A DNA stretch of 64,000 nt from Prostheceraeus crozeri (lineage: Eukaryota; Platyhelminthes; Polycladida; Euryleptidae). Location of the stretch: positions 1 through 64,000 of the forward strand of contig CAJQUW010000618.1 of the NCBI GenBank assembly GCA_907163375.1, read 5' to 3'. The first letter of the stretch is position 1. Each line of letters begins with the position of its first letter. The position numbers were made by a program, and so were the translations under genes. Positions 10,801 through 21,401 of the stretch are shown one piece after another. A model generated the notes under the pieces. The model did no database searches, had not been told where the DNA came from, and worked only from the letters and a program-made list of their open reading frames with translations.

Positions 10801-12762
10801 GTAAAGAATGATCAACTCATTGCGCAACCGAGGAAAATCAAACAAATGGCCGTAGCCTACTTGTCTTTAAACTCGTCAAACAGAGTTTGCGGAAATTGCT
10901 CACAGTAACATGATTACCGCCAGATTACAAAGCGTGTGGCTTTCATACATTGTGTGCACTGAGTGGCATGCACACAACTACAGCGAGAGTTTTCCTTCCC
11001 TAATTTGCAAGCATGCGATTGAGCGACCGAATGCTCCCGCCTCTGTACGCTGACGCCTGGCTCCATCGCCGCTGTATGAGGAGTCAATGCATAATGAATG
11101 GGAGGTTGGATGCGGCGATGCCTCCACTAAATATTCACCCAGTTATGTAATTCATTTATGAAGATGGAATTTTGTGATGTCGTCATACGCCCTACTGACA
11201 ATTGGAAGGCCATCTAACTGATACTTGATGAAATAAACGTGTTGAACATAATGAATAATCAGATTACTCAAATTTGCATACGCATTCGCCGCATGCATCG
11301 CATATATGGACCGCACGCCACTGTTTGTGTGTTTATTGTTTGCATAACTACAGTGTTCAGAGGAATGATTGTTGATCTTACTTGATGAAAGAATCATTTG
11401 TAAAGAATGGTTTATCTACATGTAATTAGCCACTGAATCAATAAACCAATGAATCATAAGCTTCGACAACGGAAAAAAGTTATTTCCTACTTTAAGCTTG
11501 AGGAACAACATGGGTTATTTAGGTGTCAAGTCAAAATGGTCTTTTAAGAGTGTATTAAAACTGTCCGAGGGAAGGCCTCGAAATAAAATTTTAATAGCAG
11601 AGACGTTCTTAGCAACATCTAAAACTTATATTTATGCCTTTACTTTTACCGGAAAATCGATGGTCTGTGACAGTTTGAATGTAGGCTTATTTAGGCCTAC
11701 TGGTTTCCAGTCAAAATGGTCTTCGTCCAAACTGGTCTTTTTTGAGAGTTTGGCAAAACTGTCCGAGGGAAAGTCTCGAAATGAAATTTTAATGGCAGAG
11801 ACGTTCTTAGCAACATGAAAAATCTATGTCTCTGGCTTTGATTTGACCGGAAAATCAATTGTCTCTGACAGTTAGAGATAATAGGCCTAAATTAGCCTAC
11901 ATTCAAACTGTCAGAAACAATTGATTATCCGGTCAAATAGAAGGCAGAGACATAGGTTTTAGATGTTGCTAAGAACGTCTCTGCCATTAAAATTTCATTT
12001 CGAGGCTTTCCCTCGGACAGTTTTACTACACTTTTAAAAAGACCATTTTGACTTGACACCGGCCTACCATCTCTTACTGTCAGAGGCTATTGATTTTCCG
12101 GTAAAATGAAAGGCATAGACATAGGTTTCAGATGATGCTAAGAACGTCTCTGCTATTAAAAATTCATTTCGAAGCTTTCCCTCGGACAGTTTTTCCAAAC
12201 TCTCAAAAAGACCGTTTTGGACGAAGACCATTTTGACTGGAAACCGTTATTTGTACGGGCCTTTATGTAAAAGTTATTATAAATTTAAGTGTAGGCTATC
12301 ATTATGCTCTCCAACACTACTACATGATGAATTGACTAACGTCAACTAAATTTCTGGATTGTATCAGAACGTTCATGTCAACTTCTTTCTTTGCAGTTCG
12401 CCGATTTGGAGAATCAGATTGCTAAAATAGACGACTCAACCGGAACTAGAAGTAACAGGGCGCTGCTACGAAAAGCTCTGATTTGTGCTTCGCCAAAAGG
12501 TGCGCCTCACCACGTTGCTAGAGGCGTTTGTCGCCACATCGCAGGTGATGACGTCTTCCAGCATTTTACAAGGGAGAATTCATCAAAATCTTCGAAAGTG
12601 CCATTGTCCAGCAATTACTCACAGATTTATGGTGTGATAGTGGCAGCAATAATGCAGAAATCGGATGTTGACACCGCCGGTGCCTTGACCGGCCTCAGTG
12701 GACATCTCGCTCGATGCAGTGACAGAAAAAAGAGCAAGACAAATAGAGAGCAAACAATTTGA
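4805..12762 (+). CDS. Six-exon gene, DUF4806-like protein (359 aa)
   Basis: A spliced host-type gene. Proposed coding exons: 4805-4831, 5482-5624, 7418-7689, 8637-8737, 8811-8981 and 12397-12762. Every junction has AG acceptor and GT donor sequence, phases agree at each join, and the sum is exactly 360 codons including the TGA stop. The N-terminus (residues 10-60) has YVVFDFYDD, VPESWI and CYWPG, the pattern I know from DUF4806 proteins, followed by a PYWGLMLGKV segment and an acidic linker. Residues about 240-350 form the C-terminal domain. Function of the family is unknown. The start is uncertain: the first exon could begin further upstream, since the frame is open back to an AG at 4752-4753. 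The last intron (3.4 kb) has taken in a hAT remnant and an inverted-repeat element. An alternative is a domesticated or element-derived gene. Confidence 0.7.
5482..5624 (+). CDS. Exon 2 of the DUF4806-like gene
   Basis: An exon of 143 bases between a TTAATTGCAG acceptor and a GTATGT donor, starting in phase 0 and leaving two bases. It encodes KYVVFDFYDD, VPESWI, and SYCYWPGVG. This is the characteristic N-terminal block of proteins that carry DUF4806 at the C-terminus, and it is the main reason for the gene's assignment together with the terminal exon. No in-frame Met lies in it, so a short upstream exon is needed; 4805-4831 fits in phase. Confidence 0.65.
7794..7973. repeat. Hairpin inverted repeat in intron 3
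   Basis: Two arms of about 78 bases, nearly identical when one is reversed (for example GTGCCATGAGCAGGACG on the right against the complementary copy on the left), separated by about 23 bases. It lies in the intron between 7689 and 8637. The size and form suit a small MITE or a solo foldback, but no target duplication is obvious. Confidence 0.85.
8982..10215. other. First part of intron 5, no further gene
   Basis: AT-rich intron sequence of the DUF4806-like gene after the GTAAGT donor at 8982. I see no coding exon or recognisable element before the hAT terminus at 10216. Confidence 0.45.
10216..11323 (-). mobile_element. Short hAT transposon remnant
   Basis: Bounded by inverted ends CAGTGGCGTGCGGT at 10216 and its complement ending at 11323, the hAT-type CAGTG terminus. 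It encloses the C-terminal part of a hAT transposase on the minus strand. I did not find matching 8-bp flanks (CATAATTT on the left, TTTGTGTG on the right), so the duplication has decayed or one end was replaced. At 1.1 kb it is internally deleted. It sits in the last intron of the DUF4806-like gene, in the opposite orientation. Confidence 0.65.
10474..10845 (-). pseudogene. hAT transposase, C-terminal dimerisation part
   Basis: About 123 residues ending in a stop. The segment KLALTFPSTTASCKRSFSAL followed by ERLSALAAIAIE is the hAT-C dimerisation domain; the usual form is PxTxAxxERSFSALKRIK...RLxxLxxLxIE, as in ZMYM1-like and ZBED-like hAT proteins. The catalytic core upstream is missing. 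Similarity can be followed only a few dozen bases further, to about 10900. Confidence 0.75.
11510..12246. repeat. Four-unit inverted/direct repeat element
   Basis: Four units of roughly 170-190 bases in the order A+ (about 11510-11695), B+ (11697-11893), A- (11893-12063) and B- (12063-12246). All share AGTCAAAATGGTCTT, ACTGTCCGAGGGAA, GCAGAGACGTTCTTAGCA and a CCGGAAAATCAAT stretch. B units carry an extra CGTCCAAAC block near the outer end. The array lies in the last intron of the DUF4806-like gene, 150 bases before the terminal exon, and could form a very long hairpin in the transcript. The family is not recognised. Confidence 0.85.
12397..12762 (+). CDS. Terminal exon: DUF4806-like C-terminal domain
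   Basis: Starts after a TTTCTTTGCAG acceptor in phase 0 and ends with TGA. It encodes FADLENQIAKIDD, then ALLRKALICASPKG, ARGVCRHIAGDDVFQHFT, and a final GALTGLSGHLARCSDRKK. The spacing resembles DUF4806: a helical start, a block resembling (V/I)xRILxxLF, a loop, then a helix ending in an (R/H)-A-x-D-R motif. The tail is basic. The match is by pattern and should be tested with a profile search. Confidence 0.6.
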   Translation, partial: FADLENQIAKIDDSTGTRSNRALLRKALICASPKGAPHHVARGVCRHIAGDDVFQHFTRENSSKSSKVPLSSNYSQIYGVIVAAIMQKSDVDTAGALTGLSGHLARCSDRKKSKTNREQTI

Positions 12763-13059
12763 AAAATTTTTAACAGAGTGTTTTTAATAAGCTTATATTT
12801 GTTAAGAACTTTTTATATGAAGTGTAGTACAGTATGTAGAGATTGAAATACTTTTTGATCAGAATATACGCAGCGATTACGTAACGAGTAAGTTCTGTTT
12901 TTGTGAAACAGCAGATTTTATGTATTGATGCTACATGTATTTCAATCTGTTAAAGAACGCTCGGGATATTTGTATAACAATCAGTGGGGTGCATATGCAG
13001 AAGAAATACTATATTTATGCCTATATAGGAAAATAGAATCAGAAAGGTACTATTTCTAC
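12763..13059. other. 3' region of the DUF4806-like gene
   Basis: AT-rich sequence after the stop codon, with no clear AATAAA close to it (only TTTAATAAGC at about 12784). No second gene is visible. Confidence 0.35.
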
Positions 13060-13290
13060 AGCGGCGCCTCCCTAGTTATCCGTTTAGGTCTTAGACGGAT
13101 ATCCCCTCACGGATAGATAGGCGTTATCGAAAGGGTGACCAAGGATATACGCGGGTGTCATTCAAATATCCCCGCGCTATCCTCCGTTGTTTCTTGACTA
13201 TCCTATCGATATCCGCTGCGGATAAAATCTGTCGTATCCGTTCTATCCGTGGATGTCCTCAACAGATATCCGTAGCGGATGCCACATTGG
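13060..13290. repeat. Second GATATCC motif cluster
   Basis: Repeated ACGGATATCC, GATATCCGCTGCGGAT and AGATATCCGTAGCGGAT motifs, each partly palindromic, over about 230 bases. The same core occurs at the very start of the window, so the two clusters may belong to one repeat family flanking about 13 kb, or be independent copies. Confidence 0.5.
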
Positions 13291-13709
13291 TATCAAAATT
13301 ATATCCTTTTGCTCGTGGGGTTCATATGATAACATAGAAATTGATTTGATTCAATTTTCTGAATGCAATTTTTCGACAGATTGCATAATATGGTCGATGC
13401 ATCATATTTTCACGTTCGTATTGCACTTTCTGACACATGCACATTTCAGAGAAACAGGATGGACACAGGTTATACTGACTAGATGACGATCGTTTGAACC
13501 CTTTGTGTGCTTTATTACAAAGCGAGAAGCGATGCACTATGCAAAACATCTTTTCATGTGTCAGTGCAGGTTACAAGTCATAAGAAGGGTTGTTAACTTA
13601 TATATCGAGGAGAATCACTCTCATTGGCTGATATAAAACAATGCTTTTTATCAATAAATCAATTTTCATTGTCTAGAGCGGATATAAAACAGGTGAGCAA
13701 ATCATTTCA

Positions 13710-14021
13710 TTGCATTATAACCTTTGCATTTACATCTCTCTCTCTTTCTCGAAATCTCATACATGGAGAATTTGGATCAATGCAGTTTTTGATGAAAGTA
13801 TTCTGACAAAATATGTCAGAGCCAAATATTTGCAATATGATGCAAATTACGTGAAAACAGTTACTGATGTGAAAGAATTGGAGCAGATCATAAAGTGGTA
13901 TACTCCATCATCGCAACCAAGGAACATTTACGAATGGGACTATATCCACATAGTGAGAGACGAAGCAATAAAGCGCCTTGACTATTTAACTAATGTAAAA
14001 AGAAGAAACTGTAATAAATGA
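13710..14021 (+). CDS. Possible terminal exon, unknown protein
   Basis: An open frame ends at TGA (14019-14021). Its last 85 residues look protein-like: WINAVFDESILTKYV, then KELEQIIKWYTP, and a basic end, TNVKRRNCNK. GAATAAATAT follows at 14078, a fitting polyadenylation signal. The 5' limit is unknown; a CT-rich stretch at 13730-13750 could be part of an acceptor. I do not recognise the protein, and the frame may be chance. Confidence 0.25.
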   Translation: MHYNLCIYISLSFSKSHTWRIWINAVFDESILTKYVRAKYLQYDANYVKTVTDVKELEQIIKWYTPSSQPRNIYEWDYIHIVRDEAIKRLDYLTNVKRRNCNK

Positions 14022-14539
14022 TTATGATACATCCTGTCCTTTTTCATGTAAACAGATAAAATACAACATGAGTTTTGAATAAATATATTTATTAATCAAA
14101 TTTCAGTTTCCGAACATTGCTCAGAGAGCACATTGGTATAGGGCGCTCTCTCTCTTCAATGGAGCATTGGGACACTCAGGAGTGTAACTTATTGGCCTGG
14201 TGGCCTCACCGTCTTCTACCGGGAACTTCAGTGGGATCACCTTCTTCGGTACACTAGGCACCTTCGGACATGCGCCCGCTTCTGCTGTCAATGCTGCTCT
14301 CTCCATTCTCGTCTTCTTTCTTGGTGCTTATGGTACGTTCTTGCATGGCACGGACATGGGTGATGAAGACATGGCGAATTCAAATGGAGGTAATGTACGA
14401 GTAGCCAACACAGATACTGGGAGCGTTATGTACACATATTGGAGTAGATGTCATATTTATATATACAGTTGATTGCGCAATGACTCTAATCGACCAATCA
14501 CATCAACGAATGATGACTCATCATCTATCACAGGTCCCA

Positions 14540-14856
14540 TCTATGTGACATGGGATTATGTGACATGGGTTATGTGACATGGGATTATGTGACATGGGTT
14601 ATGTGACATGGGATTATGTGACATGGCATTATGCGACATGGGATTATGGGTCATGGGTTATGTGACATGGCATTATGCGACATGGGATTATGGGTCATGG
14701 GTTATGTGACATGGGAGTATGGGTCATGGGCTATGCGACATGGGACATGTGACATGGGATTATGTGTCATGGCATTATGCGACATGGGATTATGGGTTAT
14801 GGGACATGTGACATGGGAGTATGGGACATGGGAGTATGGGACATGGGGTATGGGAA
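14540..14856. repeat. ATGTGACATGGGATT minisatellite
   Basis: About 315 bases of tandem units of 14-16 bases built from TGTGACATGGGATTA and variants GGGTCATGGG and GCGACATGG. Variants are interleaved, as expected for slippage and unequal exchange. Peptides read from it (RHGIMGHGLC type) are artefacts. Confidence 0.9.
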
Positions 14857-15594
14857 AGTGAAGCCGGCAGATCAAAAATATAACTACTGATATTCCACAG
14901 CTGATTTCCATATTTCATGTAAAATACCACCATTTTCGAACTGCTTCCCAAGACAATCATTCGATCGCCTTCAACTCAGTCACTTCCATTTGAAGTTCGA
15001 ATGGAACCTCTTCTATCTGGATCAGTGTGGCGAGGCAACGAGCTTTTTTAGAGCAAGTGCGTTGAAGTCGTTGAACCGCGCACTAAATTCGTGGTTGAGC
15101 GCATAGAGTAGGGATATATATATATAGGTAGAATGTCGACTCAAAAAAGTATATGTATACAGTGAAAAGTTTTATTTGAAAAGATTCAGTTTCTTGAGGA
15201 GATTACGTTCCGTGGTCCAAAAAATTATTTGAGCACTTTTGAAAAAAGTCTAAATTTGCCAATTTAAATACTACCGAGATGACTCTCCTATATATAAGTA
15301 GTATGAAACAACTTGGATATCAAAAGGAATGAATATTTAATAATAAGCATCCTAACTAAGCGGAAATTAGCTGATAATCAAGGGAATTTCATTATCCGTA
15401 TCATAATGGAAGTCCTCATGAAAAAGTCGCGATATTATTCATGCTTTCTTGGCTAAAATTTCAAGTTTTTAATTCAATTTTCACCGGCATGATTTCATGA
15501 TTCACTAAATTCATGTTTCATTTCTAGAATCTGAATAGTGATGTGGAGCCAAACACTTTGTGTGGGGTTTTTGTTTTTTTTTTTCATTAAAAAC

Positions 15595-16050
15595 ATCGTA
15601 ACATGAAAATTATCGTAAATGAAAACATCGTATATGAAAACATCGTAAATGAAAAACATCGTAGATGAAAAATATCGTAAATGTACTTGAAAAACATCGT
15701 ATTGGTCTTACAAAGGCATAGTCTCTTTCATGGCTCATGGCTCCTAGTAATCTGAAGCCTAGCGTCACTTCCAGCGGATATCTATTTAGGATTCTATGGA
15801 TGGACATAAATTATTATACGTATTAATAAATTTAATACGTATTAAAATGATTGTATAATTAAAAATGATACTTAAATAACTTATTTAAGAGTCGAAGTTT
15901 AGGGGTGACGGATACTATGTTTTTTCAAGTGTAATATTATCATACTCTATTTTCTATATTTTTCATTTACGATGTTTTTAAATTACGATGTTTTCATATA
16001 CGATATTATCTGTTTACGATGTTTTTAAATACGATGTTTTCATATAGAAC
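15595..16050. repeat. Inverted arrays of AACATCGTAAATG
   Basis: A left array (15595-15705) of about seven AAACATCGTAAATGAA units faces a right array (15960-16045) of about five inverted units (TTTACGATGTTTTTA). About 250 bases lie between. Inverted tandem arrays at both ends are the plan of a small foldback element. No target duplication was found. Confidence 0.75.
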
Positions 16051-16491
16051 CTTGTGTGGACCCATTTACATATTTCAAAGTTAATTGAAATCATTGTCTT
16101 TGATTGTGATCTTGCTCTGTCAGTGGCAGGTTGCCTGTGACATGATCACGCATAAGAAAATACTCTTAAGGTTGAGCATGAAAGTAATAGGAACTCATCG
16201 AATTGCTAATTTAACAAACATCACTTATCCAAGGCTGTCATGACACTGAGAATCTGTAAAATATCTGTATTCCTTCTGCATTACAAACAGTGGCGTCCCG
16301 TGCGCCCAGATCATAGGCCTTCACTCGGCATTGGAATAATATTTCTATACCAAACACTTTGTTAAAACATAAATTTTTATCAAAGTTGAATTTTTAATTA
16401 CAATTTCCCAATTAAAGTCCAAGTGAATGTGCACATGAGAAGTGATTGCTCATGTCTCTTAACCGCCTTACTTAAGGAGCTGAGATTACTA

Positions 16492-16706
16492 CCCAGTAAA
16501 CATGTGACGTTAGCGGGATGTCATGGCGACGTCATTCCAGGATGGCCCACGTGCGTCTTATTTGACAGTAAAAAAGACGTCACAGCGGAAGCATCACAGA
16601 ACGTCATTATGACATCCCGCCGGGACATCCCACGTACGTCACAGCTGAACTCTCACAGGACGTCAGTCTGACATCCCGCCGGGACATCCAACGTACGTCT
16701 TCAAAG
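16492..16706. repeat. Left GACGTC/GGGACATCC subterminal array
   Basis: Repeated units combining GACGTC with TGACATCCCGCCGGGACATCC, the latter palindromic, twice over within 100 bases. It begins with CCCAGTAAACA. The open frame through it is not a gene. Confidence 0.7.
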
Positions 16707-19700
16707 TACTCCTAAGAGATGTCCTAATGAGTCACTTTGTCATCGTGACAGCTCCTTCAATCATTTACCCAATTATGAAGATTAGCGAAAACATTGGAAT
16801 CATCTGTGGATAATTATATTTTCGCAAATTATCCAAGTCTTTCTGTTTGCATACACTTTCCACTTGAGACAAAAGCAGACGCTGATGCATGCGCTGATGA
16901 ATCACGGATATCCTTTTTCAATATTCCATTGACCTTTTGTACGTAAGCACGCGGTACCTGAAGTAACAAACAGCAAAATTTTAATTAGATCACAAAAATT
17001 ACATACACGTACGTAGGCCTACATATATGCAACGTTCAAAAGAGAAATCACTATTTTAGAATATCAATATCTAATATGATGAAATTGCTCATCAGAGGTA
17101 TCGAAATGCACGCCTATCGAATTTGAGTCACCGTAGAGAAGATGCTTCGGATATAGTTACATGTAGGCATATACATTGAATATGAATATAGGCCTATAAT
17201 TCTGTAGTTCGTAAAATATAACATTTCTTTCATTGACATGAGGTACAACTAATCCAAAATAAAAGTTTCTTCAGGCTTATTGCCTAAAATGCAGAGGCTA
17301 TCAAAGCTATTTTAAATTGAAAGATTAATTAGAAATTAAAATTAGACCAAAATTTAGAAAAAATCATTATGCATTTTAAAATTCACATTGTCATCATATT
17401 TTGGATGCATACAATGCTCTAGACATATACAATGATCTGGACAGGGACACAATTTTTGATACATTTTTGATTTTTGACAATCTTCGAATAAATATAGTTT
17501 CAACTGTTTTATTGCCTGCAAAATTAGAATTAGATCATGAATTTTAAAATGAAATAGTGATTTTGCTTTAATACTGTACAACAATAAAATTTGACATTCA
17601 TATAATGAGAGAATTCCATGTTTAGATAGTATTTCCTCTGTTTTTCTAGCAAATACGGGGCCTTTCAGCCACTGCAAGCGACCATCATCTTCTGGCAACC
17701 CGGGACGAGCAAACCGAATAATTTTGTTAGAAACTTGCTAACTGTTTGGTAATTTTGTGAAAAATAGAAATTTTGATAAATTCCTACTATGTTTGCTAAT
17801 TTTGTTAGAGGCCTACCAGTTTCTAAGCAAAATAATAAAATTATAAAAAACTTTTTAATTTTGTTAAATATTTATGAAATATTAGTCAAATTATCCTAAA
17901 TGTCAGAACAAAACATTAATTAAATACATGTTTTCACATAAGATCTGATATGCCATCCAAAACGCAGTGTGTTGTCAGGAGCATTAAACTTTTGATTGAC
18001 AAGAATCGATGAGAAATTGTCTCAAAAGGCATTGATTCACTAATATCTCTCATTGAAGACCTGTGATTCGATGCTTGGTCAAATGAGCTTGAAAATAAGT
18101 TTCAGCACGAATGTAGCAATCAGATCTTGTGTTCGAAATTGTATGTTTTACTTCTATATTGCTTGTATGAATCTTGTGTATTATCTTCGTGAAAACTACT
18201 CGATACGTCATGATATGAGCCTTAAATCGAAGAAACAGTTTAAGTCTTGTGAAATTTCACCGACTCTGAGATCCTATCGAACTGTAGTAATCGCTTCGAA
18301 CTTGCTCTAATCGTTCTCAGGAAACGATAGGAATTCCCGTGACGAGAATCCTATATTGTGCTATATTTAGAAGTCTGTGTAAGGCGCTCAGAGAGTTGCT
18401 ATCATTTCCCGATGTTTCACGAGTGTGTCACGAGCATGTTGCACGAGTAATCAGTTTTCATGATTATTTCTAAAGCTTTACTTTATTCTAATGCATCCCA
18501 ACCTCTGCAATTATCTAATTTATATTTCTGACCTATTCTGAGAAGGGATTATCATGTCTTCAAGATGGCGAGCCTCCCGACTTCGAACATTGCAAAGCAT
18601 TTCTTCGCCGCGCTCTACGTCTATCAGTCAGTTCACGGATTCCTCATGTAGTGTGTGGGTGTGATTCCGCTCGTCGAAGTGAAGACTGACGGCGCAGTTT
18701 TCTCTATTCATTGAAGATACTGTAATATACATGTTGTCATCCTTTGTTTAAGATCATTAGCGTCGAGTGTCCAGATGGAGTGTATATGGTGCGTCACTAT
18801 TATTCAGACATGTGAGTAGCAAATAAATTGTATTTGTAAATCAGGTGTAAAAACAGATGACTTGAAAAAACATTCTAAGCCAACCACCAAATAAAATGTA
18901 CATTCAGTTAAAGAATTAATCGTGTGATTCATCATGATCGTTGATAGGAGATGGAGACTTCGATCCTTGATGATGAGGCATATTTCCCAAAAATAGGGGT
19001 GGTAAATTTCCTCCATTTAAAAAAATTGCAAGCGTTCTCCGGATTCTCGAATAGAATCCGCAGCGTATGCGGCTGCCTTCCAGTGGGTGTTTCATTCGGG
19101 AGCTGGTCGGTACGATGATGATAGTGTGGTCCCTCATCAAATCGTATCAAATCATAAGAAAGTTAACTTCCTCTGAAATTCATCAGCATCGAGTATAGAG
19201 AGAGAATCCATATTCTATGGACAATCCTCACCATGACAGCGCGCACCGCTTAGCAATGTGCACAGCAGTCGTCCCATGCGTCATTGAATCTACTGAAAAT
19301 CTATTCTTGAGAGAGAAAGGATACTAAAAAGTAGTCCACCAATGTGGCATTGAAACTGTCCAAGATACATGACTGAAGTGAAGTGGTCGTGCTAAACATC
19401 AGGATCACAGGGCTTCTTTGGGACCACACTATTATCACTGTACCAGCTGGTCGTATGGAAAAAGATTGAATCTTCTTTTAATTTGCTGATTGATACTGTC
19501 GATAATGTAGCTTGCGTGCACATCTAAACCGTCGTTTGTCAGGCCTACATGCAGGGTTGGCATATTTTTTTTAAATACGAATTTTTGTGGTTTTTTAAAT
19601 AGGTCAAATGCTTCACTGTATAATTTGGATTTGTGCAAGACATTTGAGGGTACGTTATTGTTACTGATTTCAGTTAATGGGGAAATTATTTGACATCAAA

Positions 19701-20129
19701 TATAAAATCGGATTTTCTGCTTAACCGGCATATGTTTTCCACCGTGGGAAAATGTGTTATGGATTAATTCGTGCTGTTGTAAATTATCGGGATGTTAAAA
19801 GATACTAAGATAGTTAAAAATATCACCTGATTGATTCTTATAATAGAAGCTCGATCAAAACCTGTGTTATCTTACTATTTTTCAATTATGATACATTCTG
19901 TATGGCCTATTCCTTCTCTTATGTGCGTCAAATACATTCAATACTTTTTGCATCAAAAACTCTATTGTGCATTTCAGACCGCAATATCATTGTCTATTAA
20001 AGAGATATAAATGGGAAGTGATTGAAACTGACCAAACCAGCACAATTGATGGTAGAGGAACAATTACGACAGTTCTGTAGGCTGACATCTGCTGATGAGG
20101 TGAGTCTTTAAATTATGTGATTCTTTGCC

Positions 20130-20365
20130 ACTGCCTCCGTGGTTTTGGCAGCAGGTTTTGGCAGCAGGTTTTAGCAGCAGTGAGTTTTTCTGCTGTTAAT
20201 CCTTGGAGCGATTCGTAGCAGGATGACTTCGATCAACAGTTATAATGTATAAATATGTAGGGCTATTCTTGTCACTGCCTCCGAATGTTTAGGCTTTAGC
20301 AGCATTGAGTTTTTCTGCTGTTAATCCTTGGAGCATTTCGCAGCAGGATGACTTCGATCAACAAT
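20130..20365. repeat. Two-copy direct duplication
   Basis: Two copies of a segment of about 100 bases (CACTGCCTCCG ... GCAGGATGACTTCGATCAACA), offset by about 122 bases, with small differences. No coding frame is shared between the copies. Confidence 0.8.
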
Positions 20366-20639
20366 ATATTCAATTAATATCAACGGTAATTTTCATCAAT
20401 GTTTTGCTACGGCGTAGGTTAACTGTAATTTTATCAATAGAATGTGAGCGGTCTGCGAACCCACTTTATGCGTCAAGATCAAACCCACAAGTTTTATGAT
20501 AAGTAAATTATACATGTTATAATTATAATGCAATATATTTACACATCGTTAAACTTAGTTTCATCTTGACTCATTAAGTGGATTCGCAGGATGCTCACAT
20601 TTTATTGATAAAACTAGAGTTCATCTACGATATATGTTG

Positions 20640-20830
20640 TGGCAAAATATTGGAGCATGTCTAGAAAACATTCTAAAAATGTTAAGATAACATTTTCATA
20701 ATATTCTCATGTATTGTCATTTGAACATATAACATTTTTTGGAATGTTTTTATAGCAAATTCACGACATTTTCTGAACAGTTTTAGAATGTTTTTGTTGG
20801 GAATTCACGTAAGAGTTGAGTAAGATAATA
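20640..20830. repeat. AACATTCTAAAAATGTT motif repeat
   Basis: A run of short inverted and direct AATGTT / AACATT motifs (AACATTCTAAAAATGTT, ATAACATTTTTTGGAATGTT). It has the look of a MITE interior or end and lies just inside the right end of the 17699-21011 candidate. Confidence 0.5.
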
Positions 20831-21080
20831 TCAGAGAGAAATTTGAGACATTTTATTAGAATTTTACCAAATAATTTGCTATTTGCTAAAAATTGGCAAA
20901 TCATCAGCTATGTTAGATAAATATTTGATAAAATTTTAGTAGAAGTTTAGTAAAATGTTGTCAAGTATTTGCCAAATATTTAACAAAAGCATCTGGTGTG
21001 TTCGTCCCGGGAAGAAACACTAATTTATTTACACACAATTGATTACACAATCATGATAAAATTAATCATCATGATTATCA

Positions 21081-21401
21081 ATAAATAAAGCCGCTAAATT
21101 CATTTTGATAAAATTAAAAACTAATTCTTTCACAGTGCATTTCGTACACTCTTATTGAAGTGCAAACATGCAGGATTGAATATAAAATACAAAATCTGAA
21201 ATCATATTCTTCTACAGCAATGAATAATCTATGAGCAAAAAGATTGTTCATAGATTCATTGCTGTAAAGGTAGCCTATATGATTCAGATTTTGTATTTTA
21301 TATTCAATCCGGCATTTTGCAATTGAACAAGAGTGGACGAAATGCACTGTGCAAGAATTAGTTTTTAATTTTATCAAAATGAATTTAGCGGCTTTATTTA
21401 T
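21081..21401. repeat. Near-perfect 320-bp palindrome
   Basis: Arms of about 155 bases run from ATAAATAAAGCCGC on the left to the complementary GCGGCTTTATTTAT on the right, centred at about 21241. Differences are few and small. A transcript would fold into a long hairpin. It is probably a MITE or foldback copy. An 87-codon open frame on the minus strand is a by-product. Confidence 0.9.

Larger units (their letters stand above)
17699..21011. mobile_element. Candidate element bounded by CCCGGGACGARCA
   Basis: CCCGGGACGAGCA at 17699 and TGTTCGTCCCGGG ending at 21011 form inverted ends. Inside each lies a degenerate repeat of TTTGTTAG / TTTGCTAA motifs (17720-17890 and 20830-20990). About 3.3 kb separate the ends, with no recognised protein. 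AA flanks both sides, too short to prove a target duplication. It would be a non-autonomous DNA transposon of unknown family. Confidence 0.4.

Noticed and set aside
14121-14472. GC-richer segment with open frames on both strands (minus: VPKKVIPLKFPVEDG)
   Set aside because: Possible exon, but no consistent splice sites on either strand and no similarity that I recognise.
14631-14911. Open frames on both strands through the ATGTGACATGG array
   Set aside because: Minisatellite by-products.
16280-16310. CAGTGGCGTCCCGTGCGC as a hAT terminus
   Set aside because: Single end with no partner and no transposase nearby.
17354-17698. 114-codon minus-strand frame starting LPEDDGRLQWLKGP
   Set aside because: The beginning looks protein-like but abuts the CCCGGGACG terminus and soon becomes AT-rich noise; no splice site found.
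18916-19150. Two overlapping minus-strand frames near an ATTTCAG
   Set aside because: Neither frame is clearly protein-like and a 40-base inverted copy at 19420-19458 points to a repeat.
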